NCBI GenBank assembly: GCA_030147525.1 | Contig: JASBVF010000019.1 | Coordinates: 1 to 58,024, forward strand | Direction of reading: 5' to 3' | Length of the DNA stretch: 58,024 bases | Source: Bacteroidota bacterium | Lineage (GTDB): Bacteria; Bacteroidota; Bacteroidia; Chitinophagales; Saprospiraceae | Part shown: positions 24,992 to 34,100 of the stretch, one piece after another | Position numbering within the stretch: the stretch's first letter is position 1 | How the letters are laid out: every line of letters begins with the position of its first letter | Made by a program: the position numbers and the translations under genes | The notes under the pieces: model-generated | The model's database searches: none | Told to the model about the DNA's origin: nothing | What the model saw: the letters and a program-made list of their open reading frames with translations, nothing else

Positions 24992-25753
24992 CTATGCCGG
25001 CTTCAAAAAAATCTTCCGGATGTTGGACACCGAATCAGCATACTCAGCTTTGACCCGCATAGTATTCCACTCCGGATGATTGATGAAGGTTGCCCAGTTG
25101 GCATCCCGTTCGGCCATGTCCTTGAAATTCAGCATGTAAACCAGCGAAGGCCGGTAGGGGCCAGCGATCATTTCACCGAAAAAGACGGGGTGGAGTTTCG
25201 TTTTATAAAAAAGCTCGATTTCTTCATCATTGAACATTTTGACCTTGCGCCGCACCGCATCCTCGGAATAACCCTCGTAAATGCGAAGTTCGAACAACGA
25301 TGCTCCCTCCTTGGGGTCCAGCATTTTGGGCAGCCCGTCGAAGGCCAGCAGCAGCGACGAACCGAAGCGGTTATAGATAGGCTTTGCGGCTGGCAGGGCA
25401 TGGTAGTCAGCGGAGGCTTTCAGGTATTCAAGATCGGTAAAAAGATTTTGCGATTGCAGGTAAACCGAGGCGTCGGGATAACTGATGAGTACCCAAATGT
25501 TGGCAGGGTCGGAGTTGCCGTATTCCCGGAAAATCATGAAATGGTTAGCGCCCTGGCGTTTCAGGGCAGGTTCGAGGGCGTTTTTTAAATAGTCCATCAA
25601 CAGGTTTTGATTCCCGCCGAATTTGATTTCATAGGTGCGGAGTTCGTAGAGTTCCTTGCCGGAGGCCGGTTTTGACGGCTGTTGGCCCGCCGCAAAAGTG
25701 AGCGGCAGGGCAGTTGCAAGGGCAGAAGACTGGATGAATTTTCGTCTTTTCAT
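24992..25753 (-). CDS. NIPSNAP-family protein with Tat-like signal
   Basis: A 253-residue protein with a twin-arginine-like signal (MKRRKFIQSSALATALPLTF) and two NIPSNAP-type ferredoxin-like domains. The first reads YELRTYEIKFGG (about 35-130) and the second LFELRIYEGYSEDAV (about 150-250), each with the typical late FxxxHPEW-like segment. NIPSNAP proteins are dimeric alpha/beta barrels of unclear function. Tat export suggests folding or cofactor loading in the cytoplasm before release to the periplasm. Confidence 0.85.
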   Translation of the reverse strand: MKRRKFIQSSALATALPLTFAAGQQPSKPASGKELYELRTYEIKFGGNQNLLMDYLKNALEPALKRQGANHFMIFREYGNSDPANIWVLISYPDASVYLQSQNLFTDLEYLKASADYHALPAAKPIYNRFGSSLLLAFDGLPKMLDPKEGASLFELRIYEGYSEDAVRRKVKMFNDEEIELFYKTKLHPVFFGEMIAGPYRPSLVYMLNFKDMAERDANWATFINHPEWNTMRVKAEYADSVSNIRKIFLKPA

Positions 25754-25880
25754 GATTTGTTTTTTTTTTGTGAAACTGCTCAGAGGGGAATTTAGATAAA
25801 AAATGAAATTCTGCCCCGGTTAAAATAATCAACGGCAACAAAGTGGCAAGGCATTTCAATCCATAAATTGCGGGAGGTCA

Positions 25881-27200
25881 TCAGACTGCCAACCCCGCCT
25901 CCCGGTTCAACCTGTTCCAGTAGCGACGGTACAGCCAGTTTCCCCCGGATTTCACAGGTTGTTTTTTTAAAACTTCCAACCATTCCTTCGCTTTCAGAGC
26001 CGACTTTTCAAACGTCCCGGCGCAATAAGCGAATCGGTCCGCCTCGGCCAGGTTTTGAGCGCCGGATATAATTTCCTCCTGAAGCTTCGCCAGTTCTCCG
26101 GCGATGAGTGGCCGCAATCTTTGGTAATCCCGGAGGAGGGTGCGGTGCAGCAGTTCGTTTTTCCACCAGTAATTTTCAGGGTCAAATTTTGGCCCCGGCG
26201 GACCGAGCGGCGGCAAAACTTTTTCACCGAACCGAACCGGTTTGAAAACGCTGGCACATGCTGACGAGGTGGCGGTAAACCAGGCTGTGATATCACCTGC
26301 GAGGTGGGCGACCATGGAACCGGTGGTCTGGGTAGCGTGCCTGCTGAGCGGATTGCCCGCATGGGCACAAACGGAACTGCCCAGCAGCGGGCTGTGCGGA
26401 GTGTAATCCTCCCGGTCGTGGGATTGCAGGAATTTAATGGCGCCGGGCACGTTTACCTGTTTCAGGTTGTCACGCAGGTAGCAGTGCGACTGCCGCCTGC
26501 GCATTTTCGAAGCTGAAAAAGTGGTGTAAAACCAGTCGGAATAGGCCGCCCGGAAACTGAAAGTTTTGCCTTTGCGGTGCCAACCGTTTTTGATCGCCGT
26601 TGAAATGAGGTCGGGATGTGCCAGGTCAAATTCCTCCCCGATCGTGGCGCCGTTGGAGATGGCGTAGTAGTGCTCGACTTTCTTCGCAACCCACAGGTAG
26701 TCAGCGGTTTCCATGACCCATGCCTCGTTTTTATCAGCCAGCAGGAAGCTGTTGTGGTAAGCCATGTTTTTGTCCCGGTAGCCTGCGATGCCGCCCTGGC
26801 CGTGGCGCTCAAGCAACTCACAAATCACCTCCACGCCCTGCCGTGCCGAACCGGCCCGTTCCAATGCCAGCCGCAGCAAGTCCATGCCGAGAAGCCGGTC
26901 GTTTTTCCTGCGAACGGGCATTTTGGTCCAGATCGCCTCGTTGCCGATAGCGAGGCCTTTTTCGTTGATACCCATCTCGGCGCCCCACATCCAGAAAGGC
27001 CGGCTGATGAGCACGGCATGCGTTTTTTCAACCTGGTCGATGGAGCGGTAGGTGCACCGCAATTTTTTACCGGGGCCATGTTCGGCGCCTGCGTGGTATT
27101 CCAACGCCTGCATTTCATTGGCCTCACGGTCGCTGTTTTTGGCAAAAATTACGCTGCCGTCTTCCGTGGCTGAGGATAGGGCAACGATCGTATCACACAT
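25881..27200 (-). CDS. C69-family (secernin-like) dipeptidase
   Basis: A 439-residue N-terminal-nucleophile hydrolase. The start MCDTIVAL places Cys at position 2, which becomes the catalytic residue after Met removal. Family motifs include VIFAKNSDREANE, WGAEMGINEKGLAIGNEA and the Asn/Gly-rich segment near SNGATIGEEFDLAHP. Peptidase C69/secernin enzymes cleave small peptides or act as amidases. There is no signal peptide, so it works in the cytoplasm. The gene ends about 130 bp from the NIPSNAP start in the same direction, but shared transcription is uncertain. Confidence 0.86.
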   Translation of the reverse strand: MCDTIVALSSATEDGSVIFAKNSDREANEMQALEYHAGAEHGPGKKLRCTYRSIDQVEKTHAVLISRPFWMWGAEMGINEKGLAIGNEAIWTKMPVRRKNDRLLGMDLLRLALERAGSARQGVEVICELLERHGQGGIAGYRDKNMAYHNSFLLADKNEAWVMETADYLWVAKKVEHYYAISNGATIGEEFDLAHPDLISTAIKNGWHRKGKTFSFRAAYSDWFYTTFSASKMRRRQSHCYLRDNLKQVNVPGAIKFLQSHDREDYTPHSPLLGSSVCAHAGNPLSRHATQTTGSMVAHLAGDITAWFTATSSACASVFKPVRFGEKVLPPLGPPGPKFDPENYWWKNELLHRTLLRDYQRLRPLIAGELAKLQEEIISGAQNLAEADRFAYCAGTFEKSALKAKEWLEVLKKQPVKSGGNWLYRRYWNRLNREAGLAV

Positions 27201-27217
27201 GGTTCAGAATTTATTTT

Positions 27218-27428
27218 AACGCTGAGACACAAAGACGCAGAGGAGAGATAGTCCCGCAAATAAGTTTTTTATAGTTCTCCCGCAGATTTCGCTGATGATC
27301 GCAGATTTAATTTATTTAAAATCAAATATTTATCTGCGTAAATCCGTAGAATCTGCGGGAGAGGAATTATTAATTTTCTATTTTCGGCGGTAAATCTTCC
27401 TCTGCGTCTCAGCGTCTCTGCGTTCATT
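27218..27428. repeat. Nested double inverted repeat
   Basis: The outer arms are 27218-27246 (AACGCTGAGACACAAAGACG...) and 27395-27428 (CCTCTGCGTCTCAGCG...). Nested inside are arms at 27276-27308 (TTCTCCCGCAGATTTCGC...) and 27323-27364 (...AATCTGCGGGAGA). The outer family recurs at 48751-48812 and the inner family at 13543-13649. It fills the gap between two minus-strand genes. Confidence 0.7.
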
Positions 27429-27468
27429 ATTTTAGTTTTATCAACCTCAGGCAAAGGCTTCGGTATAT

Positions 27469-28374
27469 TCACCGCTTAATTTTCCCCGGCAAAATAAACT
27501 GGTATTCTTTCCGGTAAACATGCCGGTGCAGCCACCGGTCCATCTTGCGCAGGCTGAGGAATAACTGCCAGATGAATTTGTCTTCCCGGTAATAATCCGC
27601 AATTTCTTTTTGGGTGATTTTTTCGCTGGAAAAACGGTTGGCCACCTCGATGAACAGCGGAATTAGCGCCGGTTTTTGCTCCTTGTACAAATTGGCGATC
27701 AGGTCAATGTTCACGAATTTTTCATCGTAGTAGCGGTCCATCACGTCCTGCAAAAAGAACTTCCGGATGATGGCCCTGCCGAAAGAGGGGGCGCTGGTGA
27801 GCAAAAGTTCGGGGTCGAGTTGTTCCTGGCCGTTGATTTTGAACAATGGCGTGGTGGTGTCGAGGTAAAACAAGGCGCCGGTTTGCCTGTCAAAAACCCA
27901 GTTCGACAGCTGCGAGTCGATAGCCAGATCCACTTCTTTGTTTTGTTGGTTAAAATCCCAAACGCCGTAGATGGTACTGAAAATCTGTTCAGCCAGTTTC
28001 CTGATTTCATCTTCTGTTAAAAAATCAACCACCTTGTTACCAATGGAGTTGGGATCGAACTTTTGCTGCGCAAAATACAGCACGGTCAGCTTGGGCGTTT
28101 TTTCAACCACAATTGCGCTGTCCTCGGGCAAATTCACCCCGGCTTTCACAAGAAAACTGCAATACCTCGTGTATTTCTCCAGGTAGTCTCTGGCTTGCGC
28201 CCTGTTCGAAAACATGGGCATCCGTTTGAACACCACACCCGGCGCCGCTTCCAGCTCAAAAATGGTGGAGATTTCACCAAAACCGATCAGCTTCGCTTTG
28301 ATTTTCGATGCGTCGAGGTGCTGGGGGTCCAGCTCCCGCTCGAATTGTTCGACCAGTTCTTTGTCTATTTTCAT
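27469..28374 (-). CDS. DUF6206-like protein with weak kinase-like N-terminus
   Basis: This 301-residue soluble protein has an N-terminal segment (KLIGFGEISTIFEL, then GVVFKRMPMF) reminiscent of the glycine loop and lysine of aminoglycoside-phosphotransferase/protein-kinase folds. It lacks an obvious HxDxxxxN catalytic loop, although DSQLSNWVF with YLDTTTP could be a diverged version. I relate it to the DUF6206 family from its overall pattern only. It lies 11 bp downstream of a class III aminotransferase gene and is almost surely co-transcribed, so it may act on the same small-molecule pathway. Confidence 0.7.
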   Translation of the reverse strand: MKIDKELVEQFERELDPQHLDASKIKAKLIGFGEISTIFELEAAPGVVFKRMPMFSNRAQARDYLEKYTRYCSFLVKAGVNLPEDSAIVVEKTPKLTVLYFAQQKFDPNSIGNKVVDFLTEDEIRKLAEQIFSTIYGVWDFNQQNKEVDLAIDSQLSNWVFDRQTGALFYLDTTTPLFKINGQEQLDPELLLTSAPSFGRAIIRKFFLQDVMDRYYDEKFVNIDLIANLYKEQKPALIPLFIEVANRFSSEKITQKEIADYYREDKFIWQLFLSLRKMDRWLHRHVYRKEYQFILPGKIKR

Positions 28375-28385
28375 GACGGCGCAAT

Positions 28386-29672
28386 TTACTTTTCATGCTT
28401 CAACCATCCGGTCACAACATTCTTCACTTTCAGCAACGGCCGGAGCTTCCTGGCCTGCGACAAAGCCTTGTCCAGTCTCGTCATGATCTCCGGCACCTGC
28501 TCCTCCCGCAGGATCAGCGGCGGCAGCAACTGGCACACCCGCTTGTCATTGTTGGCGTAAATGATGAGCAGGCCGTTGTCGTAGGCTGTTTTGGTCAGCA
28601 ACGGGCCGCAGTCTTCGTCTTTCATTTCCAGGCCCATCATCAATCCTTTCTGGCGCAGCCCGGTGAGAAAGCCGCCGTGTTTTACCATCAGCTTGTCAAT
28701 TTCTGTTTTGAAAATCGTCGCCATCTGGTTCACGTGGTCGAGAAATTCCGGTGCTGAAGAAATTTCAAGCACCTTCTGCATGACGACACATCCCAACTCG
28801 GCCCCGCCGTAGGTGGAAATGTGGATGAACGGATCGCTGTGAAACACGCTTTCCAGTGGCTTTCGGAGCACCGTAGCGGAAATCGGGTAAATGCCGCCTG
28901 AAAGCCCCTTGCCCAGCACGACGATGTCGGGCACGATGCCGTAGTGCTCGAAAGCCCACAGTTTACCGGTTCTTCCCAGCCCGCTTTGCACCTCGTCCAG
29001 GATCAGCAACACCTGGTTTTCATCGCAGATTTGCCGGATGGTTTTCAGGTATTCGGGGGATGGTATGGGCATGCCTAGCGTGGCCGGAATGGTTTCCAGG
29101 ATCACGGCTGCCGTGTTGCCATCGAGTGCTGATTTCAAGGCTTCGATATCGCCGAAGGTGCATTGTTCGAAGCCCGGCAGATCATCGCCGAACGGTTTGC
29201 GGTACTTTTCATCACCGGTTGCAAGGGCAAGGCCGGTGTGGCCGTGGTAGCCGCCTTTCACAGAAATGATTTTTTGTTTTTTGGTGAAACTGCGGGCTAC
29301 CTTGATGGCCGTGTCCGTCGCTTCGCCTCCGCTGACGCCGAAGACGGTGTAAGACAGGTCGCCCGGCATCAGGTCCGTCAGCATTTTAGCTGCCTTCGCT
29401 CTTTCCGAGCTGATGAAATGGTGGTTCCCGATATCGAAATGATCCAATGCATCTTTCAGTGTGGCAATGATCTGCGGGTTCCGGTGGCCAAGGTTGAACA
29501 CCCCGCCGTTGCAGTGGAGGTTGATGAGTTCCGTGCCGTTTTCGACATCCCTGATGCGGATATTTTCCCGTTCACCCATCACGAAATCCATTCCGTATTT
29601 TTTAAAAAACGCCACCTTTTGGGAGGAAACGTGGTGCTCGAAGTCGGAGATGATGGAAGTCTTTTGATGCAT
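28386..29672 (-). CDS. Class III PLP-dependent aminotransferase
   Basis: A 428-residue enzyme of the ornithine/4-aminobutyrate aminotransferase class. The PLP-binding region shows GVSGGEATDTAIKVAR, GGYHGHTG, the acidic motif LDEVQSGLGRTGK (226-237) with the Asp that holds the pyridine nitrogen, and the Schiff-base lysine K255 (VLGKGLSGG). All catalytic residues are present. The exact substrate cannot be told from the sequence. Its partner gene, starting 11 bp downstream, encodes a kinase-like unknown, which hints at a two-step pathway on an amino compound (inference). Confidence 0.87.
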   Translation of the reverse strand: MHQKTSIISDFEHHVSSQKVAFFKKYGMDFVMGERENIRIRDVENGTELINLHCNGGVFNLGHRNPQIIATLKDALDHFDIGNHHFISSERAKAAKMLTDLMPGDLSYTVFGVSGGEATDTAIKVARSFTKKQKIISVKGGYHGHTGLALATGDEKYRKPFGDDLPGFEQCTFGDIEALKSALDGNTAAVILETIPATLGMPIPSPEYLKTIRQICDENQVLLILDEVQSGLGRTGKLWAFEHYGIVPDIVVLGKGLSGGIYPISATVLRKPLESVFHSDPFIHISTYGGAELGCVVMQKVLEISSAPEFLDHVNQMATIFKTEIDKLMVKHGGFLTGLRQKGLMMGLEMKDEDCGPLLTKTAYDNGLLIIYANNDKRVCQLLPPLILREEQVPEIMTRLDKALSQARKLRPLLKVKNVVTGWLKHEK

Positions 29673-29887
29673 GATTTACGGTTGAAAATCGATGGTTAAA
29701 ACAGAACAAACTTAAGCAACTTTTTGGGGTGCGACCGCAGCGGATGCGTCAAAATGTCCAAAGGAAATTTGGTGCAAAAAGAAGTTTTATTGCTTGTGCC
29801 TGCCGGCAGTAAGAGAACTGCAAACAGCCACAGCGTTTTAGTGCAATTTGCAAATGAAGATAGCGTTATCAGAAAAATGTATAACCT

Positions 29888-30424
29888 ATGCAAAAAATCC
29901 CCTACCTCCTGCTGGCAGTGATCACAGTGTCTTTTCTGCTGAACGGCTGCGAAAAAGAAACTACTGAACAGAATGAATTCGTCCCCAATCCTCCGCCGGA
30001 CCTCTGCGGCAAAAGCGACAATTGCGATGACGGCATCCTGGATGATTTGCTGCTAGCCTGGAGGCCGATTGGCGGTGTATTTGATGGGAATGCCTTTGGG
30101 GGCTGTGTGAATCCGTTATGCCCCGACATCCGGGTCACTTTCCTGAAAGATTCTACTTACCTGATTAAGACGATTATCGTCGTCCAGGATTCATCCGGAG
30201 TATGGACGGAAGAGGCCACGGAAACCGGCACTTACCTTGTGCGCAACTGCACCTGTACGCAAACAGGTAATTGGTGGGACGGCTACCGGATGGAAAAAAA
30301 AGGAAGAATCTATTGCTCGCCCGATGCAGGGGATGCTTATGAAATGAGTTTCCTGCGTAATACGAGCAATTTATATCTCACCGATTCGTCCAGAGATTCT
30401 ACGTTGATATTGTTTATGTTTTGA
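29888..30424 (+). CDS. Lipoprotein of unknown function
   Basis: A 178-residue lipoprotein with a clear signal (MQKIPYLLLAVITVSFLLNGC). The mature part has several cysteines (DLCGKSDNCDDG, FGGCVNPLCPD, RNCTCTQTG) and a beta-rich pattern of the sort seen in small lipocalin-like proteins of Bacteroidota, with DSTYLIKTII and GTYLV strands. No domain name can be given. It is transcribed divergently from the aminotransferase operon. Confidence 0.72.
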   Translation: MQKIPYLLLAVITVSFLLNGCEKETTEQNEFVPNPPPDLCGKSDNCDDGILDDLLLAWRPIGGVFDGNAFGGCVNPLCPDIRVTFLKDSTYLIKTIIVVQDSSGVWTEEATETGTYLVRNCTCTQTGNWWDGYRMEKKGRIYCSPDAGDAYEMSFLRNTSNLYLTDSSRDSTLILFMF

Positions 30425-30530
30425 GTGACCGTGAAGCGGCAGCCGGTACCCGATAACAGGCTTGCACCGGGACGAGTGGTAGCATTCATGACCAATTAGC
30501 GCAGAGCACCTTCACTAATGATAGTCACAG

Positions 30531-30656
30531 TTAACTCACCTCAATCCTGAAAGGATGGAAAGAATACTTGCTGTTGGCCAGGCAATATTCGCAAAGATTT
30601 CTTGCCCGCAGCTTGACGAGGCGTTGCACGGCAGACGATAAACGTCTATTCGGCAT
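30531..30656 (-). pseudogene. Truncated HNH endonuclease gene
   Basis: The 41-codon frame (ATG at 30656) starts like HNH nucleases: RLSSAVQRLVKLRARNLCEYC, then a spacer and FHPFRIE. It stops where the catalytic His-Ile-(Ile/Val)-Pro and second Cys pair should follow. The start overlaps the stop of the upstream gene (ATGCCGAATAG), the usual coupling for this gene pair. The downstream sequence does not restore the HNH fold, so this is a decayed remnant. Confidence 0.7.
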
Positions 30657-31047
30657 AACCGGGGGATTTGATTCCGAGGTCTTTGGCAACTTCATCCAGG
30701 GTAGCTCCCCGCAACTGTGCCAATTCCCCAAGGATGTGGATGCGTTTCAGTTGCAACTGCCGCTCCTCTGCCACCAGTTGGAAAAATTCTTTCGATTCTG
30801 CCGGTGTAAGTTCGGTTTCTTCCTGTTTTTCAGAAAGGGCATTGTATCGCTGCCAATGGCTTTCCGGCAAGACACATTCTTCGTTCAACCGTTGAATCAG
30901 AGCAACTTCCTTCGCTTTCTGAGCCTCTGATTTACGCCGGGCAAGCAATGCCGGTATTTCACGAAGGAAAGCCTCCAACTCCTGAGTTCCTGGCTGTGAG
31001 AGAAAAGTACGCACATCTATTTCCGTCTGTATTTGCACTTTTTGCAT
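30646..31047 (-). CDS. Coiled-coil protein paired with an HNH gene
   Basis: A 133-residue mostly helical protein (VQIQTEIDVRTFLSQPGTQE near the start, then long charged helices ending ATLDEVAKDLGIKSPGYAE). The family occurs next to small HNH endonuclease genes in cyanobacteria and Bacteroidota, and here the HNH gene follows with an overlapping start. The function is unknown. The tight coupling suggests a partner, perhaps an inhibitor or adaptor of the nuclease (inference). The nuclease here is truncated while this gene is intact. Confidence 0.7.
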   Translation of the reverse strand: MQKVQIQTEIDVRTFLSQPGTQELEAFLREIPALLARRKSEAQKAKEVALIQRLNEECVLPESHWQRYNALSEKQEETELTPAESKEFFQLVAEERQLQLKRIHILGELAQLRGATLDEVAKDLGIKSPGYAE

Positions 31048-31152
31048 CTGGTCATTTTTCTACTAATTTATACTGATTTTTCAAAAAGTAGAAACGGTTT
31101 AGGGCGACAGGCTGAGGTATCATCATTTCCCGGCCTATACCACCCAAACCCC

Positions 31153-34100
31153 CTACCGCAAAACCAAAACCTTCCCGTGCACCCTGCGCACTCCATCCGA
31201 AATCCTGAGCAAGTACATTCCATTCTCTACCGCCAGCGGCACAGTCAGCCGGTGCAGGCTACAGTTCAGATCGGCGTTCAGCAGTGTACCCATGTTTTTT
31301 CCGGTCAAATCCGACAGTTCAATACGGATGCGGGCTGGGTGTTTCAAAACAAATTCCACGGTCAGCCAGTCGCCGGCGGGTTTCGGGTACATTCGGAGGC
31401 CGCTAAGGAAGATGTACTCGTTCGTCCCCGTCAGCACCGAAACTTCCGCATCCGCCACTGCAGGCGGTGCTTCCCGGTTCCCCACGCTGTCCACAGCAAT
31501 GCTGTAGAAACGGTAGGTCGAGCCGTATCGCCCGGTGAAGGTCGTTTCAGTGCCGTAGGCATTGTGCGAGAAAACGTAGAGACTGTCATTCTCCGAAGCC
31601 CAAACCTCGACGTTACGCACTTGGCTGCCGTCGTCGGATGCTGCAAGCTGGAGCATGATCAGCGTGTCTGTCGTCGATGGGGAGGGGACGCTAAGTTCGC
31701 TCACGGGCGCCACGAGGTCGAAAGTGTTCAGGTGCAGGTTGGTGACGATGGGCTCGTTGGCATCGAAGACGATGGTGGCCCGGTTCTCGATTTTTTCATT
31801 GTTCAAAATATCGTTCGAAATGCCGAGGGTGAAATTGACGAAACCTTCGCCCTCCGGCGACGTCACATTGGGCGGGAGGAAGCCGCCGAGCGGGTCGTAC
31901 ACCAGGTCCATCGTGGCAGGATCGAGGGAGAGAAAGCGCCATTTCACCACTTTCGTTACCTCGTCCAGTTCGCCGCTCACCCGCACGATCACGTCTTTTT
32001 CAGGCCGCAGGTCCACGTCCATGCTGAACTGCCGGGAGTTGGGCAGCGGGAACAAAATCGTGTCGCCCCAGCCGAAAGGACCGAAGGAGAAGTTTTCAAG
32101 ATCCATTTTTTCAAAAGTCAAAGTATCCAGAATGACCACTTCGTGGGCGGGCGCCGTGGCGGTGTTTTTATTTTCAAAACGCACCTGGTAACCCAGCCTC
32201 GACTGCCGGTTGATGTAGCCTTCTTGGGTGAAACCCGGCGTGCCCGCTTTTTCATTGGGGTCAAACGACCCTACGGGATAGTAGAGGATGTCCAGCCAGC
32301 CGACCTGCCGGAAACCGCTGTAGCAGTCGGCGTTTTCCTGGGCGGCCTCCACCCCGGAGGTGATGGTGGTCAAAATGCCCGTGATGACCGAACCGCCGGA
32401 GAGCGAAGCCGCACATTCCAGCAGATTGCTGCCAAGAATCCAGCCCCAGCTCCGGGTGTCGATATGCTCGAAGTTGGAGGGTGTCGGCGGCGGGTCATTC
32501 AGATAATCGGAGGCGATGGCCATTGCCCCGGTGAGGCAGGCTACGCCGGGGATGAAGCTTGCTCCCGATTTAATCAGCGCCTTGGCTGCTGAAAGTGCCA
32601 CGCAGCCTTGCACTTCCGGCGAGAGTGGCGAGTGGTAAAACGGCCCGCTCAGCCAGACATTCACCGGTACCTGGTTGCTGGTTTGTCCGACTTTCACCCG
32701 CATGGCAATGTCGAAACTCGACCTGGCGGGCAGTATCGGGAAATAAAACGTATACACCCGTGCGTGATTAGGTTTGCCGAACAGCGAATCCACCACCACG
32801 TAGGGGCCGAGGGCTTCCAGTTCGGCGGCGTTGCCGTGGTCGATGGCCACCTGCGGCGGCAGGATGTTGAGGTTCAAAAAAGCGATGTCGTTGCCGGGCG
32901 CTTCGGGGATGGTCACCCAGAGCAGCACGCCGTGGGCATCCACATTGGCCTTGTTGCCAATGGTAATGGTTTGCGGGGTATAGCGGTTGAAAAGAATCAG
33001 GCCGCCGCCGTTATAGGTCACGAACGGTTCGGCCACTTCGCCCGGTACGATGCTGAAAGCCTCGGGCAACACCATCTCCTGCGGCCCGTTTGCGATCACT
33101 ACGTCCCAGAGACCCACGTCCTGCTGGGCGAGGTCGAAGAGGGCGGTCAGGGTTTTCTTTTCATCAAAAATCGTTTGCGAAGCAATGATGTCGGCGAAGC
33201 CGCTGCGCCGGAGTTTCACCACATTGTTCTGGTTAAAACCGCCGCCATAGATGTACAGGGTCAAAAAATCCGTGTTGCCGCCTTCCGTGGGGTAAATCCG
33301 GTCAATGCCGAACACCTCCACTTCCTCGCAATAGGTGTCAAACATTTCGCCGCCGTAGGCCGTCAGGCAGACGTTGTAAATGCCCGGGGTGGCGTAGGTG
33401 ACGGATGGGTTCACGAGGTCGGAGGTTTCACCATTGCCAAAATCCCACTGGAAGCTTTCCGCCCCGTTGCTTTCCTGCTGAAATGCGAAAGTGCTTACCG
33501 TCTGCGTGTAGCCGAAACGCAGGCCGAGGTCGGAGATGGTGGACTGGGGCGACTCCTCCTTGTACATCAGGTGGCCGGTGTGGCCGTTGCCGCTGAGGTC
33601 GGTTATTTCACCGAAAGGCGACACGGCGTTGAAACGATAGTAGGCCGCCAGTCCCGGCTCATCTCCGTTGAGCGGGGTGAAACGGGCGTCCCGTATTTCT
33701 TCCGGCGTGCGGGCCACGCTCCAAAATCGCAGCTCGTCGAAACTGGCATTGACCCCACTCGACATGTAGCCGCCAAAGCCGCCGATGATACTGCCCAAAA
33801 CCCAGAGAGCATCCTGCTGTTTGAGGTCGCCGGTGGCGGTGAGTTGATTGACGACCTGGCCGTTGAGGAGTATTTTAAAATTGCCGGGGCTGCCGTCGTT
33901 CGTGTAGGTGGCGGCGAGGTGGTTCCAGTATCCGGAGGCCATGTTTTTACCGGCGGGCAGGGCGTAACTGCCCGTCGTGGTCACGATGGCGTTCACCGGC
34001 TCGTTCGAGGCACTGGCCCAAAGCTGGAATCCGGCCGGGTTCCACATGTTCCAGGTGCCAACCACGTGCTGGGTGAGCAATTTTTTCTCTTCGCTCACAG

